This document shows positions 10,601 through 24,300 of a stretch of 64,000 bases of DNA, piece by piece (within the stretch, counting starts at the first letter, position 1; every line of letters starts with the position of its first letter). The stretch covers positions 372,001 to 436,000 of the forward strand of contig NADL03000611.1 in assembly GCA_002205965.3 (NCBI GenBank), read 5' to 3'. Source of the stretch: Kappaphycus alvarezii (taxonomy: Eukaryota > Rhodophyta > Florideophyceae > Gigartinales > Solieriaceae). A program made the translations under genes and the position numbers. Under the pieces are notes generated by a model that saw nothing but the letters and a program-made list of their open reading frames with translations, was not told the DNA's origin and ran no database searches.

Positions 10601-12569
10601 TGAAATTATTTTGTGGCCTCCATGTACGAATAACTTAAATTCCATTCATTTTGTTTTAAATATGCTTTTAAATATGCATAAAATATTAGATATTCAAAAA
10701 TGGACCCTAAATGAGCAAAAATGATAATTTAATTCCTTTTAATTTTTAAATTGTCATGGAAAAGTTATATTTTCATTTTTTCCCTACATATTTGAACAAA
10801 GAAACTTTAATGCTGAAATTTCTTTTAATTATTTCATCTCCCATTTTCGAAACTAAATTTAAAGCTAGTAAAAAATAGAATTTCGAGTTCTGTACTTTCC
10901 AATAATAATTTTAAACACCTATATCGTATAATTATTTCAATTTTAGAAGTACTAAATACAATCGCGAGATCTGTTAACGTAACTATATCCTGCAGAAATT
11001 ATATTTCATTTGATACAGATATGTTTTTTAATTTATAATTCCTTAAAATTGGACAGAAACACGAAACTACCTATCATATGTTCTTGATTTATTCCAACTT
11101 ATTTTTGCATAATTACAGGTTACATTTTCCCTTTTTTCATGTACTAACTTCTTTAGTACATGACTCGCTAAAGTCGCCATCCAATTGCTCTACATTTCTA
11201 ATAGTGCCATCTACTGGTCCCTAATAATGAGAAAATTGTCTATTTTTCTTGGTTTACAAAGTAAAATTTCAAAAATGATACATATTTGGTCTATAATATC
11301 ATTCTCTTAATTTTGAGCAAATTTTAGAATTGCATCCTTCTTTCTTTAGCTATAAAAACCAAAGTTTTGATTATAAATCGCGGTATGTTGTGGAATTGAG
11401 GAGCACTGTATCTATTTCACTGTAATTCATGATAAAATCATATTTTTCTCAAGATTTGGACATAAATGCTTTGATATAAATGAATATGCATCTGATATAT
11501 TCCTATACATACCTTGTTGAGACGGTTGGTAAAACGCTTCTGGTTTAAAGTGTAATATTCGCTTCAGTTTTGAATATAAGAGGAGATATTTCCACAGTTT
11601 TTATAAATATCATCCTTCAATCTGTGAGAGCTACCCACAAAATCATAAGAAATTTTTTGGACGATAAACTAAAACATTACACCAAAAATTTGCAAGAATA
11701 TTATATATTGTTCTCCCCAATTTTCTTTTATCTATCATAAAAGGTGTCCGAAAATCTAGTGAAAGTATCTAAGATGTCAGATAAACATTCTGGAAGCAGC
11801 TAAACTAGGCGCGCGAATGCTTCTATGTCAAAAATAGTTAATTATGTGATATTGAAATATTAGATCTCTAAAATTGTATGTATGGCCTCTTTGAAACTAT
11901 AAGACTACGCACAGTTGTTTCTTACTGATTCTTACATTCATTTAATGCCTTCTTGGTCATCCCCTAAAGATTCATTATTTTGAGACATGTTGATGATCCA
12001 TTCTTAGCAGTTTTCTTTTTAAAGGGCATACTATTCCCACATTTTTTGAATACATGCGTTGACCTTTAATATAAATAAATTTGAGAGCTTTTGATTCTTC
12101 CATTACTATCTTAAAATAGCTAAAAGCATCACTTTTTCGTGGTAATTCTGCAATCCTTGAAAAACAAGGGCATTAAAGGATTCTATTTTACAAATTTCAG
12201 AAATTGTACCATGTTTAATCAGTAGAGTTCTTTTTCTCTCTTTCTCCATTGAAACAGTCATGATAAGGGAATTGATTTCGCATTACATCAAAGATATGAT
12301 GGAATATATTTATTTCTCAGACTTGAACTTCCTCGCTTGAATCTCCAAGTACGGTTTTTACTTTCATTTAGATTTACTGGATGATATCAGAGTCATAATC
12401 ACGTAGCTCTTTGATCATTTTGGGTATGCAAGTAGAAATATATGCTTAATTCTCATGTTTTATGCATCTGATGAACAGGTCTGATATTCAGACCAGCTTT
12501 TATCTATAGAATTACTAATCTAGATCAGGAATATATCGTAAGCAGGCAGTACTAAATTAAAAGATACTC
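7629..12569. other. A/T-rich gene-free stretch
   Basis: Nearly 5 kb without a frame above about 75 residues and without recognisable motifs on either strand. It is probably decayed transposon DNA. Confidence 0.5.
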
Positions 12570-12961
12570 TAGTGTCTATCCGCCATAGCATTGTCCTCAT
12601 ATGAGTACAAATTTCTTTGTAATATAAATATTTACAGTAACTGAGGAGATTAAAGAACTTTTAGGGCCCCGTAAATTTCTACTACGAAAGATGCCCAAGA
12701 GACACAGAATTTTAGTCAAAAATTACCCAATAGCTTAAAAATCTACATCACTTTGGCTAAAAATCCATTTGCAGGTACAAAAGGGTAAAATATAGAAAAT
12801 TAGCACCAAAACCGAAATTTGTCTGGTAGTAAAAAGTGGTTCGTACTCCGATCAGCTTTAAAATTACCAGAATTTTTTTTTTGACGGAGCTTCGCTACTG
12901 TTGAAAATATACAATATCTCACTTTTGTCCTCTTATGAGGACAATGGTCCGATAGACACTA
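12570..12961. mobile_element. Non-autonomous TIR element (MITE) with TA target duplication
   Basis: The left end reads TA-GTGTCTATC, then a near-match and ATTGTCCTCAT; the right end is its reverse complement (TGAGGACAAT, then GATAGACAC-TA). The inverted repeats are about 40 bp with a small indel and flank a 388-bp body without coding capacity. TA dinucleotides at 12570-12571 and 12960-12961 are the likely target-site duplication, which points to the Tc1/mariner superfamily. The internal DNA has an A/T-rich core and a T10 run near 12870. No transposase is present, so it would have been moved in trans. Confidence 0.72.
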
Positions 12962-15404
12962 GCAGAACGATCATAACGGTATCAAACTACAAGATTCTGA
13001 AGATATCCGTAGCTTCTATCAGTGTGATTGAAAATATTACTGTTCCACTTGGCTACAAAGGATAAAGTAATATCTGGATAGCAAAGCGCGAAAAGTTTCG
13101 AAAAGCAGGCGAGGTCGCAATAATGGCTTCATTTCATTGCTTTAAGACAACTATTTTTGCAGTTTTGCCTTTCAAACGTTGTACTGGTGTCTTAATACAG
13201 TAGTGAAGCCTTTTAGACTGTTTGTTACAAGATTTTGTATGCAATAGATGTTATTTAGGATATTTCTGGATATATTTTCACACTCTGGCACTTTTTTTAC
13301 TCAATAAAAATTACTCCTAATTCAAGTGTAATTATGGAAGATTTGAATGATATTGATCATTTTTCCATCCTTTTTGTGGATGTCAGTACACTCTCCGATC
13401 CTACGACTTGGACTTGTGCATCTACGAAGGAATCCCTAAATAAATTATTGGCACTTGCCATTCTTCCGTACCTTTTCTTGGATTTTCCGACGGGAAGGAT
13501 CGCAGACTATTTCGCTCTCTTCATGCGTTTTTGTCTAGTTATCATACCGTTACAACAAATTCTGTGATCTTCAGTTGAATTTTTAAAACTTTTTTATATC
13601 TCTTCCGCCATTCCTCTTTCTATTTTTATCGCAGAAGCGCAGCTTATATCTGAAGTTTTCCTCTGTTAGACTCCCTATTAAGCTTAAATTGTCTTACAGA
13701 TAGGCTATCTACAGCTTGATTTTTTCTGATGACCGAAAGCCAATGCGATTTCTGTAGTGTCCAAAACAAGGCCATTTCATATTCAGGTCCCGAATCTACA
13801 GTCCAAGCTTTTTTACTGAATAATTAATAGCAGTATAGAATTTTGCTGTAGAGAGGGTGGAAATTATGGGCCTCAATAGTTGATCTGAACTCTTTAGAGG
13901 TCAAAAGCTAGTCTAGCATACATATTTTTAGGCTTATCTTCTAAGCAAAATATTAAAATCTCGGCATTTTAAACGTACAGCATTGCTCATCACTCACAAA
14001 AATCTTTCCCAAGACTTGAATTTGAATAAACTTAAAGAGAAGATGAATGGATGAATGAAAAATATTCGTAATTTTTTTTATGAATGAGGTGCCTAATCAA
14101 ACTCAGAGCGAGATGAACAAAAGCACTTTCAGAATGGGAAAATTATTCCTTTATCTCGATCAAGCCTGCGAAAAATCTTGTTGATCAAACACTTATTCGA
14201 ATTATGCCTTAAGCTTTGATTTTGCCTCATTTCTAGTCATATGTGTTCTTGAATGGCTTTGTATGGTGTTGACTGGAGCATTAATGGACGAAAATTTTGA
14301 GCTCAAAGATTAGGTTTCTAATAGATTTAAACCTGGAAACTACTTTTTTCATCAATAAAAGGCGTTTCAAAGTGTAATTGTCGTCATTTTTATTCATCTT
14401 CAATTCATTTTCTTCATAAGGAGAATTCGTTGCACTTTGAACTTCAAGACATAAGATAACTTAAATGAGACTAAAGATATTTACTCTCCCCATGGTCCTG
14501 TGCAATTTTATCATTGCCAACGCAAACTTCTTGAACGCTTTCAAAATAATCTGTAACTCATGAAATAGGCTCTTTAGGGGTGAATTTATTCACCAACAGT
14601 ATTATTATATGCAATATTTCAATATTTCTTTCTATTAAGATTTACTTTATTTGTGTTAAGAAAAACTGTTGATTAAAAAATTCTAATATTAACCAATCAA
14701 GTATCACGGATTATGTTTTGTTTAATAATGGGATTCTCTGGAATGAGAGTGCTTTTCCGAAAAGTTAGAATGTTATAGACTTGTAGAGATACGTTTCTTA
14801 ATCAATGGGTTTCTTCTATTTTTTTCTCTAATTTTTTGCAACTAAAGGTATATTTGAGCAGAGGAAAAACGTTCGTTACAACAAGAATATTTATTTTTCT
14901 ATGTCTATAGAGATGTGGCATTTGTAAAAGAAATTTAATGAGCAACGGTCGTTTCTTGTGAAGAGGATGTTTGCTTTTCAACCGATATATCTCTTATAAA
15001 CAGCCTGCTTTATTCATTATTTGAAATATTTGAAATATTTTTCCGGGCGGGTTCTGACAGTTAATAATATTCTTTATAATAATTTTGCTCCTAAATATTT
15101 TGCAATTAAAGACGATTTCAAGGTAACTGCAAGATGTAAATACTGGATACCATAATTCGATGACTTCTGAAACAATTTAACTATAAGTAATAAGTTAGCA
15201 GTGATCTCTCCGTTACCATTCATACCTTTTAATGACATAATTACGCTTCTAAAAGTGTAATTTATGACCAAATAGTACTTAAATGACAAATTTAGATCAA
15301 ATTTGGACACACTTCAGTACTCATTTGTATTATCGACATTTTTATCGTCATAATTTGATCCGTGATATTTTCGAGATATTTTATGTTCACTTTTAGTACT
15401 ACCT
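12962..15404. other. A/T-rich gene-free stretch
   Basis: No supported gene. The only open frames are short and have no family resemblance. Confidence 0.5.
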
Positions 15405-16889
15405 ACCTACTGCGCCGCCGGCACCCGTTCAATGCCTGTATCCGAAGGAGCTGAAGCAGGAATATAGCGATGATACAAGTGTCTTAAACGCCCCCGTCGG
15501 TTCCTCGGACTGGACGAACAAATTCTTCACTACTCACGTCCAGTCCCTCGAACCGTTCCTCGAAGCCGTCATAGACATTAACAATACGCAAGTAGCTTTT
15601 CAACTTCTGCGCAATTGCTTCGGGTTATGCAAGATAGGATACCTCCTTCGTGTGGTGCCACCCTCTTGCACAGCGGAAGGCGCCGCTATTTTTGACGCCA
15701 TGATAGGGCGATATCTCCGGACACCCGCTGGGGAGTACTGGACTCGGATATATTCCGAGAACTCCGACTACTGGTGAAACCCCCGGACCCTAAGAAACCC
15801 AACCTCCGCTTAGGGTTCAAATCGGCGAAAACCACCGCGGGGGCCGCTTTCCTTGCCTCCAGTGCAGCTTCCAACTGGCTGGCCACCGGAATCTTGCCGG
15901 AACCTATCACGGATCTTACGACGTACAATGATGCTGCCCGCGCCCATCGAATATGGCCATCTCCTGCCTGCCCTCACGACTCCTCCCCTTTAGTGTATTT
16001 TGCTCAAGCAAAACCCCTCCGCCGCAGTACAAGAAGAGATCCCTCTCGGCGACCAACGAAGGCAAGCTTTCCGGGCTTCTGTGGGCCTTCCCGCCGCAAA
16101 GGAATGGTGCTATTTCCCTCCGTTCCCTGGCCTCAAGACCAGTATTGACGCCCGTGAGTTCTCATTGTGGCTCCAGTACTACCTCCAAGTCCCGCTCTTC
16201 GCTCCCGACATGCCGTGCCCACGAACAAACTACCCTGAGGTCCTCTACTGCTACGGAGATCAACTCATGCACTGCCTGCATGGTGTGCACCGAACCCGAC
16301 GACACGACTGTCGAGTCGTCCTCCTTGCCCAAGACCTGCAGAAGGCAGCGCGTCATCCGGCCATCAAGCGGCGACAGGGGCTTTACCGCACAAGGCCGGA
16401 CATCCAGGCAATGGATAGCAACGAATGAACTTTTTTTGACGTCAGTTCCGTCAATCCTCTTGCGCCCTCCAATGGTAGAGTGCGTACTTTCAACCTACTA
16501 ACCTTCCTCAAAACAGCTATCTCCGCCAAACTTAGAAAGTATGAACCACTGCTCGCGACGGCTACTAGAGGAAGGCTTGTGCCTATCTCAATATTCACCC
16601 TTGGAGGCTGGCACCCAGACGCGTACGCGGTGCTAACCGATCCCGCACGGAACGTGGCCGTTCGAGCAATGGAGACCAATGGAATGATTAGAGCGGTGCT
16701 TACATAAAGGCACGCTGCCACGGCCGTCATGTCTAACGCAGCATGCCTGCTCGCTGGCATTGAGCCGGCCTTGTAAGGAAGTGCATGTGTTGTTACCCAT
16801 CAGTGACGACTTATCCCACATAATGCATTAGCGGCGTGGATGTAACCGACCACATCCTCCATGCATTAAAATAACCCAAAATCCCCCTT
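15405..16889 (+). mobile_element. 5'-truncated RLE-type non-LTR retrotransposon
   Basis: An island of G+C-rich DNA inside A/T-rich DNA. Reading across frames, it contains a post-RT segment (VAFQLLRNCFGLCKIGYLLR, then LRLGFKSAKTTAGAAFLASS), a zinc-knuckle region (CPRTN...C...H...C...H, 16210-16300) and an RLE-like block with RTRPDI and FFDVSSVNPLAPSN (about 16390-16470). The C-terminal block with VPISIFTLGGWHPDAYAVL follows, and the ORF ends with AATAVMSNAACLLAGIEPAL and TAA near 16776. An approximately 110-bp 3' UTR follows. The RT palm is absent and frames change, so this is a truncated dead insertion. The order matches R2-like and related RLE-encoding elements. Exact clade not determined. 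Confidence 0.75.
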
Positions 16890-18181
16890 TTAATACTTGG
16901 GCGCTATTATGTATAGCTAAACGGTAGAACCAAAAAATTAAAACACGAGACGTCTGATATGACTCAATACCATCAATTGTCAGCCAATCGTGGCGATTGA
17001 CAACTTGAACTCTGAGAATTCGCACGGTATCTGTTTAACTGGAGGAAGGCAACCGGGTTTCACTTCTTGCAACTCAATCATCATTTCACCCGTTTGCGCT
17101 CTTTGAACTTCAATTTTAAGGGATACATAGATAGGTTTTTCATGTCTGTGCATCAGGGAAATAAAAGGTCTATTTCTGCTGGTATAGATATTTTTTGGGT
17201 TTTGATGTATTGTTTAGGTTATTCTCTATACGAGCCGGGCAGCTAAATAATTTTAGTATTATTTTAAGCTTTCTGGTTTTGAAATATTTTATTGGCAGTT
17301 GGATATTCTCTAGTTCGATTTTCTGAACAAGTATTCATCAAGTTAGATGTAAACGTTTACAAATTATGTCGGCTTGCTCTCATTGGTTGATTTATGTGTC
17401 AAGTAGTTAAAATTATACGAATCTTGCATCAGTGATGACGCTACCAACAGAATGTCATTTCTGGAAATTTATTATTATTTGCTAAAATAATATGTAGATT
17501 TATAGATGTGGATACTTATTTTCCCATTTCTTCACAGAAAAGAAAATCTTCTATGCATATCGGTACATTAAATAAATTATTTCAGTGCGCCGAAATAATT
17601 TTTGAAATACTCTATAGTTTCAAAGTGAAATGAAACATTTAAAAACTTTTGGCACTCCTGAAAATACGGGTTTTTAGAACTTCAGCTTTTGTCCTCATTT
17701 CACCTTCGACTGGATTATATATTCCTTTTAGATGTAATTTGCCTCCTCGGGGTAAGGTATGTATAAAATATTCTTGTTTTTCGCCAGAGTAGTAAAGGAT
17801 TACACACAATACTTGATTGTTTAATTCCTCTGAAAACTGCAATTTACGATTTTAGTTGATAATCGTTTCGTTTTTTTGGGTTCAGGTAAGGAGAAACCTC
17901 AACGAAAATTTTCGTGAAATTAGTATCCCCTACAAGTTGTTCTTTTCGTTAATTTGCTTTAACGATTTACTAAACTTCCCCATATTACAGTATTGGATGT
18001 TTTTTCCAGGAAGAATCAGTGTAGATTAACATCACTTCTCTTTCAAAGTCTTTTCCGGACCCAGGTTGAATGGTTTTCTGGCGAAATAAGTGCAACTGTT
18101 ACAAAAACATATTTCCTTGTACTTTTTCATATCTGATCTTCTCGGTTAGAAAGGAATCATATCTAGCGGGAACTTGTTAAA
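16890..18181. other. A/T-rich spacer between two retroelement 3' ends
   Basis: No gene recognised. It separates two copies of the same approximately 200-bp retroelement tail in direct orientation. Confidence 0.5.
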
Positions 18182-18382
18182 CGGTGCTTACCCAAAAGCA
18201 CGCTGCTGCGGCCGTCATGTCCAACGCGGCATGCCTGCTCGCCAGCATTGCGCCGGCGATGTAAGGAAAGTCGTGTACTGTAGTGTTACCCATCAGCTAC
18301 GACTTATCCCGCATAACGCATTAGCTGCCTGGATATAACTGACCACATCTTCCATGCATTAAAATAACCCAAAAATTTCCCC
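18182..18382 (+). mobile_element. Second copy of the RLE-element 3' terminus
   Basis: About 200 bp match 16694-16889 with scattered differences. Shared pieces include CGGTGCTTAC, GCCGTCATGTC, CATGCCTGCTCGC and the end AAAATAACCCAAAA. It holds only the last codons and 3' UTR, so it is an extreme 5' truncation or the residue of one. The copy sits in the same orientation 1.49 kb downstream of the first tail. Confidence 0.85.
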
Positions 18383-21300
18383 ACTTGTTGAATATACTAA
18401 AAGAGTGAAGTATCACAATCGGCTACATTAAGCGATCTTCTTATTTTTCTAACTTCTTCAGAATAAAATTAAAATGCATCTTGAAGTACTATTGAGAAAT
18501 TAATTCTTGACCCAAATTCATAAATCATGCTCCACTTCCTACGACAGTTATTTTCTGAGAGAAAATATTTTTATAAAATTTAGATTCAGGACCGCCCTTT
18601 TTGAACTTGCATTGTGAGGGGTTAAAAACAGGCTACCTTACTGCATCTGCTATCACTCAACTTCGTTTTTTAATAATGCCCAGTAATGATGCAGCCATGT
18701 ATCTTCATGGTAAGATTCAGGGGAAATGAAGTTCCTGTTGAAGTAGAGACAAATATGTATAACCGATTGGTTTGCCGAAGAATAAAGGGCACACTGGGGA
18801 TTTTTAGTGACTAGTGCATACTTTTTGGAGAGGAAAGAGTTTTGAAAAGGGAACCATTTAAACACAGGAAATATAATCTTAATTGTATGCAGTATTTGAT
18901 TTTACATTATATTCAATTTGTTGAAGGTTCAACATGTGGGACCTTTGTCATTACATTACGCCTTTTTCCAGTAAATAAAGTAATAAAATAGAATTAAATG
19001 TACAGGGTACATATTCAGTGCTTGATTATTTTTTTAAGAATTTTTTAAAGGACTGAGGAGGATTTTCCGTTTCTACTGTTTCCTCTTAGTATTTATTACT
19101 GTTGAATATACCAGTTAAAAATTGAAGAAACAGACCTAGTCCTAACTATACAATGTATCGCTGTCCGTGATCTCCAAGTCTGGATATCACATTAAAATTC
19201 TCAAAAGACTCCAGGATCTGTAACTCCTTGAGAAATAGCTTTCTGTGGGGTTTTCTGCTTATTGATTCTATTCGTAAGTTTGAGAAAATCCATTAATTGC
19301 ATCTAAGTACTTCCATACCCATCAATAATGTCCTTATTAGTTGTTTACACTGTTTTATTTGTTTTCGTAGGAGATATACTTTTCTTTTCGGTCTTCACTA
19401 TTCGTACATCTTCGCGGAACAACAGGTCCTTCCCTATACCCTAAGAGCTCTACCTGCACACATTTGTACCTCTCTTTATTTTCCACTTGCCTTGCCCCTG
19501 GATAATCTGTCCTCTTTGATAGGAATATCTTCTTCCATTTCAATACCTTTCTTGAGGCCAGGTCATTCTAGTAAGGAAATTCTCAAGACTAAGGAAGAAT
19601 TTAATTTTTTCATTATTCGAGTAGTCCTATAGCAGACCTGAGAGAAAAAACTTCTCCTGAAGAGACCAGCCCATGTAAATTCTCGGACTACAGGCTGGGA
19701 TGATTCATTAGTATAAAAAATCAAGTAATGGGGGGAGCTCTCTTTACGAAACTTTAGTAAAGGAAGGTGTAATTCTGCCTCTTGTTTACGCCTGAAGCAC
19801 TTTTCACATAATTCTTTTATGTAATTATTTAATTTACATGTGTAAACCACTCCTTTCAATGATGAGGAGCGAAAACTGATTCTAGGGGATACCGAGGTAT
19901 TATAGATATCTAATAAATTACAAGGGAAGCACAGCATTTCCAGAACCAACAACAGAAACGTGCCATTTTTACAGCAATCCTACTATATAATCGGTATACT
20001 AAACCTCTGAAAGACACTTCCGAGCTTCTAAGAACAATTCTTTTCCGGAACGGCTGACTGGAATCACTCAAGATCAAGAAGGAGCTAAAATCTTGACCTT
20101 CCTTGTAATGTAGAAGAAAATTTCCCCGAGCTACGCGTTGTGATGGAAAAATTTCGAGCAAACTCTACGAGATCTCTTTTGTTCCCTCTATTCATAGTTG
20201 AAAGAAGGGTTGGAATAGACAAAAGGCAACTGGCGCTGCGATAAAGTAGTCTTCATATATAAGCAGGAAATTTAAATGGAAAATGTAAAAGATTTCAAAT
20301 TATCAAACTCAAATCACTAGTTTAACTTGTTCTAATTATATATTTGGTCGAGCAGAATTTTCGCTCGAGCAGAATTTTCGCTCATGTGAGAGTTGCTGAG
20401 GATTAAAGAGATCAAGAAATTTATCATGGAAGTATTTGTACATCATCTTATGAGAGGTGATAGGGGGTTATTTCTTCATATTTTGAGACTCTTTCGAAAT
20501 CATCCCCTAGAATACTCAGGATTCGACAGCACAGAGATATTCCTGCCTGTTTCGAAACTTACGATTACATCTTTCCATGGATCACGGGTATAGAAATATT
20601 TTTTATTGAATTTCGTAAAATTCTTTCTATGAAACCGTTTAAGTAAAGCAAACATTTCTGTAAAATAGAGTTTTCCTGGCAGAAAACCCTGGGAAGGTGC
20701 CTTAATATTTTGAAAGGTTCCAACTAATTGCATTAGTAATCAATAAATTATCATATAGACCTAACTTTTTTGCCGATTGAGTTCCGAAATAAGGTCTTAT
20801 TAAACTTACTTTATATATTTATCGTAATTTCGTATGACTTTCGTTTCTTTTATTTTTAAGATACTTTTAAGATTTATTTCAATAAAGCAGATTACAGTCA
20901 TTTCAATGGTTATCAGCTTCAAAGAACCGTTCTAAATCATTATTTTTAGAGATTGTTGGTACAGATTGTTGGAAAAATAGTTGATGTAATGTTGCAAGAG
21001 AGAGACACAAGTCTGAGAGAGGTCCTTATAACATAATAAACTGATATTTCTTCCTAGTCAAGATAAAGTTATTTAATAGTGCTATTTCATCGCTTCTGGG
21101 TGATCTGAGATGGTGCGAGACGAAAAGAGGCTGAATACGCCACAGTAAGCCATACTTGTAGCTACTCAATACTTTTATACACCTCTCGAACAATTTACGT
21201 CCCCGTATTTCTTTTGCGGTGAACCACTTGGCACTCAATGCCCACTTGCTAGCTAATTCGATTTGCAAGGCAAGAAAACATGTTGTTCCGTAAAAAAAGG

Positions 21301-24300
21301 CACAAAAGAGGCTCGCATTGAGTTTAAAAAGAGGTGAAGCTGATGTAATTTGTTCTTTCACGATGAAGATCGGGGGAAATAAACAGCCTTCAACAATAAA
21401 TGTTTTACCCAATAATTTTGAAGCTTCAAATTCATTGAAAAATTAAATTGCAGTTCCTAATTCGTTACTTCTCAACCTATCAGGATTGAAACTACTTTTT
21501 CATTTCTTTAATTTATTAATGAGTTAAACTGGTTGTTTAACAGCGACTATATATCAAAGCCAAGTAAAATACCATCCTATTTTTCTTTACAGAACATGTT
21601 AAAGGTAAATAATTTCGTTCGGGATTCGTGGTTTTCGCCTTTAATTTTTAAACAGTTGTTTTTATTTTCTCCGACACAGTTTGATTCCTATTAAATATCG
21701 CTCCTGGTCAGCTTTTTCAGCATTCATATATTATTCTCCTACATCCTGAAATATTCTTCAAAGCTTTACCTATTACTGATTTAAAATGTCATTATCTTTG
21801 TAATTTTGCAAACTTTCAGCAGATTAAATATTTAGCAGAGTATATAAATGTTCTTCTTCATTAAATTCCTCATTCATTCATGTGGTGCGCTAGTTCATGA
21901 AGGAAACCCCCTCTTCTTCACGTAAATTCGCCCCTCATTGTACTTGTAGCACTTTTGGGCATGATATGCCGTAACAATAACCAAAAAAATACGAATATTA
22001 GAGATTATGTCATATCTGAGAATAGATTCCCTACTCAGGAGAAATCCATAGAAAAATAATTTGACCCGTATTTCTGGTGCAAATCTAAAATGCCACAGCT
22101 AGACCAGAAACGATTTATGTAGATCAAATGCAAGGGACCAATACAAACATTTTTATATAAACTTACTTATATAACGCCAAACAGCAGTGAAAGTCCATCA
22201 CAGGAACGATGTCTTCAGGGAAACGGCATTTTAGCCAATTCAGAAACAGAAACATTTTCGTCCTTTACTACGTAAAAATATAGACCAGGGAGATTATGAA
22301 TATGGTAAACCGCAAGTAATCCGCTTTATATCGCCTATTATCGCGTATAGACAATGTAAAATCCAGGTTTACAAGTCTCTGAAAGCTAAACTTTCAGTGT
22401 AGCCCATTAGATGCCAAATCAGAGAAGCCTCTAAAGGAGAAAAGTGCCGTGTAGTTAATAATGCACCTCAAAATCTACAAATTGATCCGTTGCGTGTTTT
22501 TGATTCGAGCATTTTTTTTTCTTGTTACGAGAATAGGATTCAAGTGCTATAGCTCAATGTTGATCACTCAAAAAAATTTCAGTTTTTGTATCACAACATT
22601 TTTCGGGATCACCCCTTCTTCGTCAGATGACGTTTCCTCAATGATAAAAGTTCAGCTTAGATGTTCTAGAATGATTTAAATACTATTGGAATGATCACAG
22701 GGTTAAAGAGAAGCTTTTTCCACCCTGTTAGAACGTGGGTACCTCTTTTACGGTCTGGGAGGCCAAACCTTACTGCGAAGTGTCTGATTTGATTTTTTTG
22801 AAAAAAGGTAGAATGCAAGGCATTTTGAGATGCTTCGGGAAAAATGCTGCCTTGCAGCCTATTTTTTTCGAGTAAATATAAACACATGTTTTTCAGTAAG
22901 GCAATTGCGCAACTCAAAAGGCCCTAGAAACCTGTGAATTGCTTCATTTTCTATTCTATGCGAATTATACGATTATTGAACTTCTCTGTGGTTCTAAATA
23001 TTGTGTAATGTAGTTTCATTTATGGAAAGGAGGTTTCATAAGCATAAAAAGTGGTGTAACGGTGCAGAGAAAATTTAAGAGGATATTTGGAAGATTCGAG
23101 GAGAGATAGAGTCTGACTTCTTATTAAATCTCTATCTCAGTATTCCAAATAGATAGGTACTTGCTATTGATGGAAGTTGGAAGTCGAAGAGCTACTTGAT
23201 TGTAAAGAACTGAAGTAGTTTTTTTCCATTTTACTTTTAATTATCGCATAGGATAACCGGGTTGCAATAATTTTCTACTGCTATCTTTAAGGATACTTCT
23301 GTAATTAAAAATACAGTCCATAGTTATTTTTTTTGCTCATAATTGAACAATGTCGAGTCTTCTTGTACCACAAATGTCAAGTAGGATGATTGATGTCAAG
23401 AGGAGAAGGTTCTCCATTTCCTATTTGTCGCACAGTACGTAAGAATTTCTATTATAAAAAAATGAAAAAATGAAAAAAACCACATTTGGGGGCTATAAAA
23501 TTGATTCAACAACAAAACAGAGATGAATGATTGACCAATGACAGGAGTTATAGTTAATCAGTAATCATTATAGAAACCCTGCTTATTTACTAGCAGTCAT
23601 TTGCTATGCGACAATTCGAGAGTTCCATATCTGAATTTGGAATAAAAATTACCCCAACATTCCTTGTTAGTCAGTAATTATTCTTAATGAACCAACAAAC
23701 TCCTCTTTCAATGTTTTTAACAGTACATTTATTTACATAAATGATATCTTGACACTTCTAAAAATATTCTTCCTTTCTTTATTTGGACCGCGATTGGTTC
23801 ATAGTAAAAAAGAATGCAAAAAATAGTAGTGTTAGAGCCTCAAAACATTTTTAAAAGAGTATCTACGAGCTTTTGATCTTATTCTTTTTTCAAACATTTT
23901 TTTCGCACTAAAACCGAAGATTTCATGCTTTGATACATTATTGCTACTAAGTTTCCCCATAGAACGATAAATTGATGGTAGATTTGTACAATAAACTAAG
24001 AAATGGTTTTTTATGCACTATTTTAGAGGGTTTATGGTAGCAAAGGGAAGTTTGAAGCGAAATGACGGTCCTTTCCAAGTAAATTCGCCAGATATGGCTG
24101 TGATTTTAGTTGGAGTCTCAGAGAACTGCAAATTGTATACTACGTAAAGAACTTACACTGACCGTTAATGCCAACTCCAAGAATAACCTAACCAAGAACG
24201 CACAAAAACTCACTTAACAAAATAATCACCCAAAATAATCATGCCAGCTTAACGTAATTATACATATTACAATATTCCTGCACGTCGCCGAAATGTAAAT

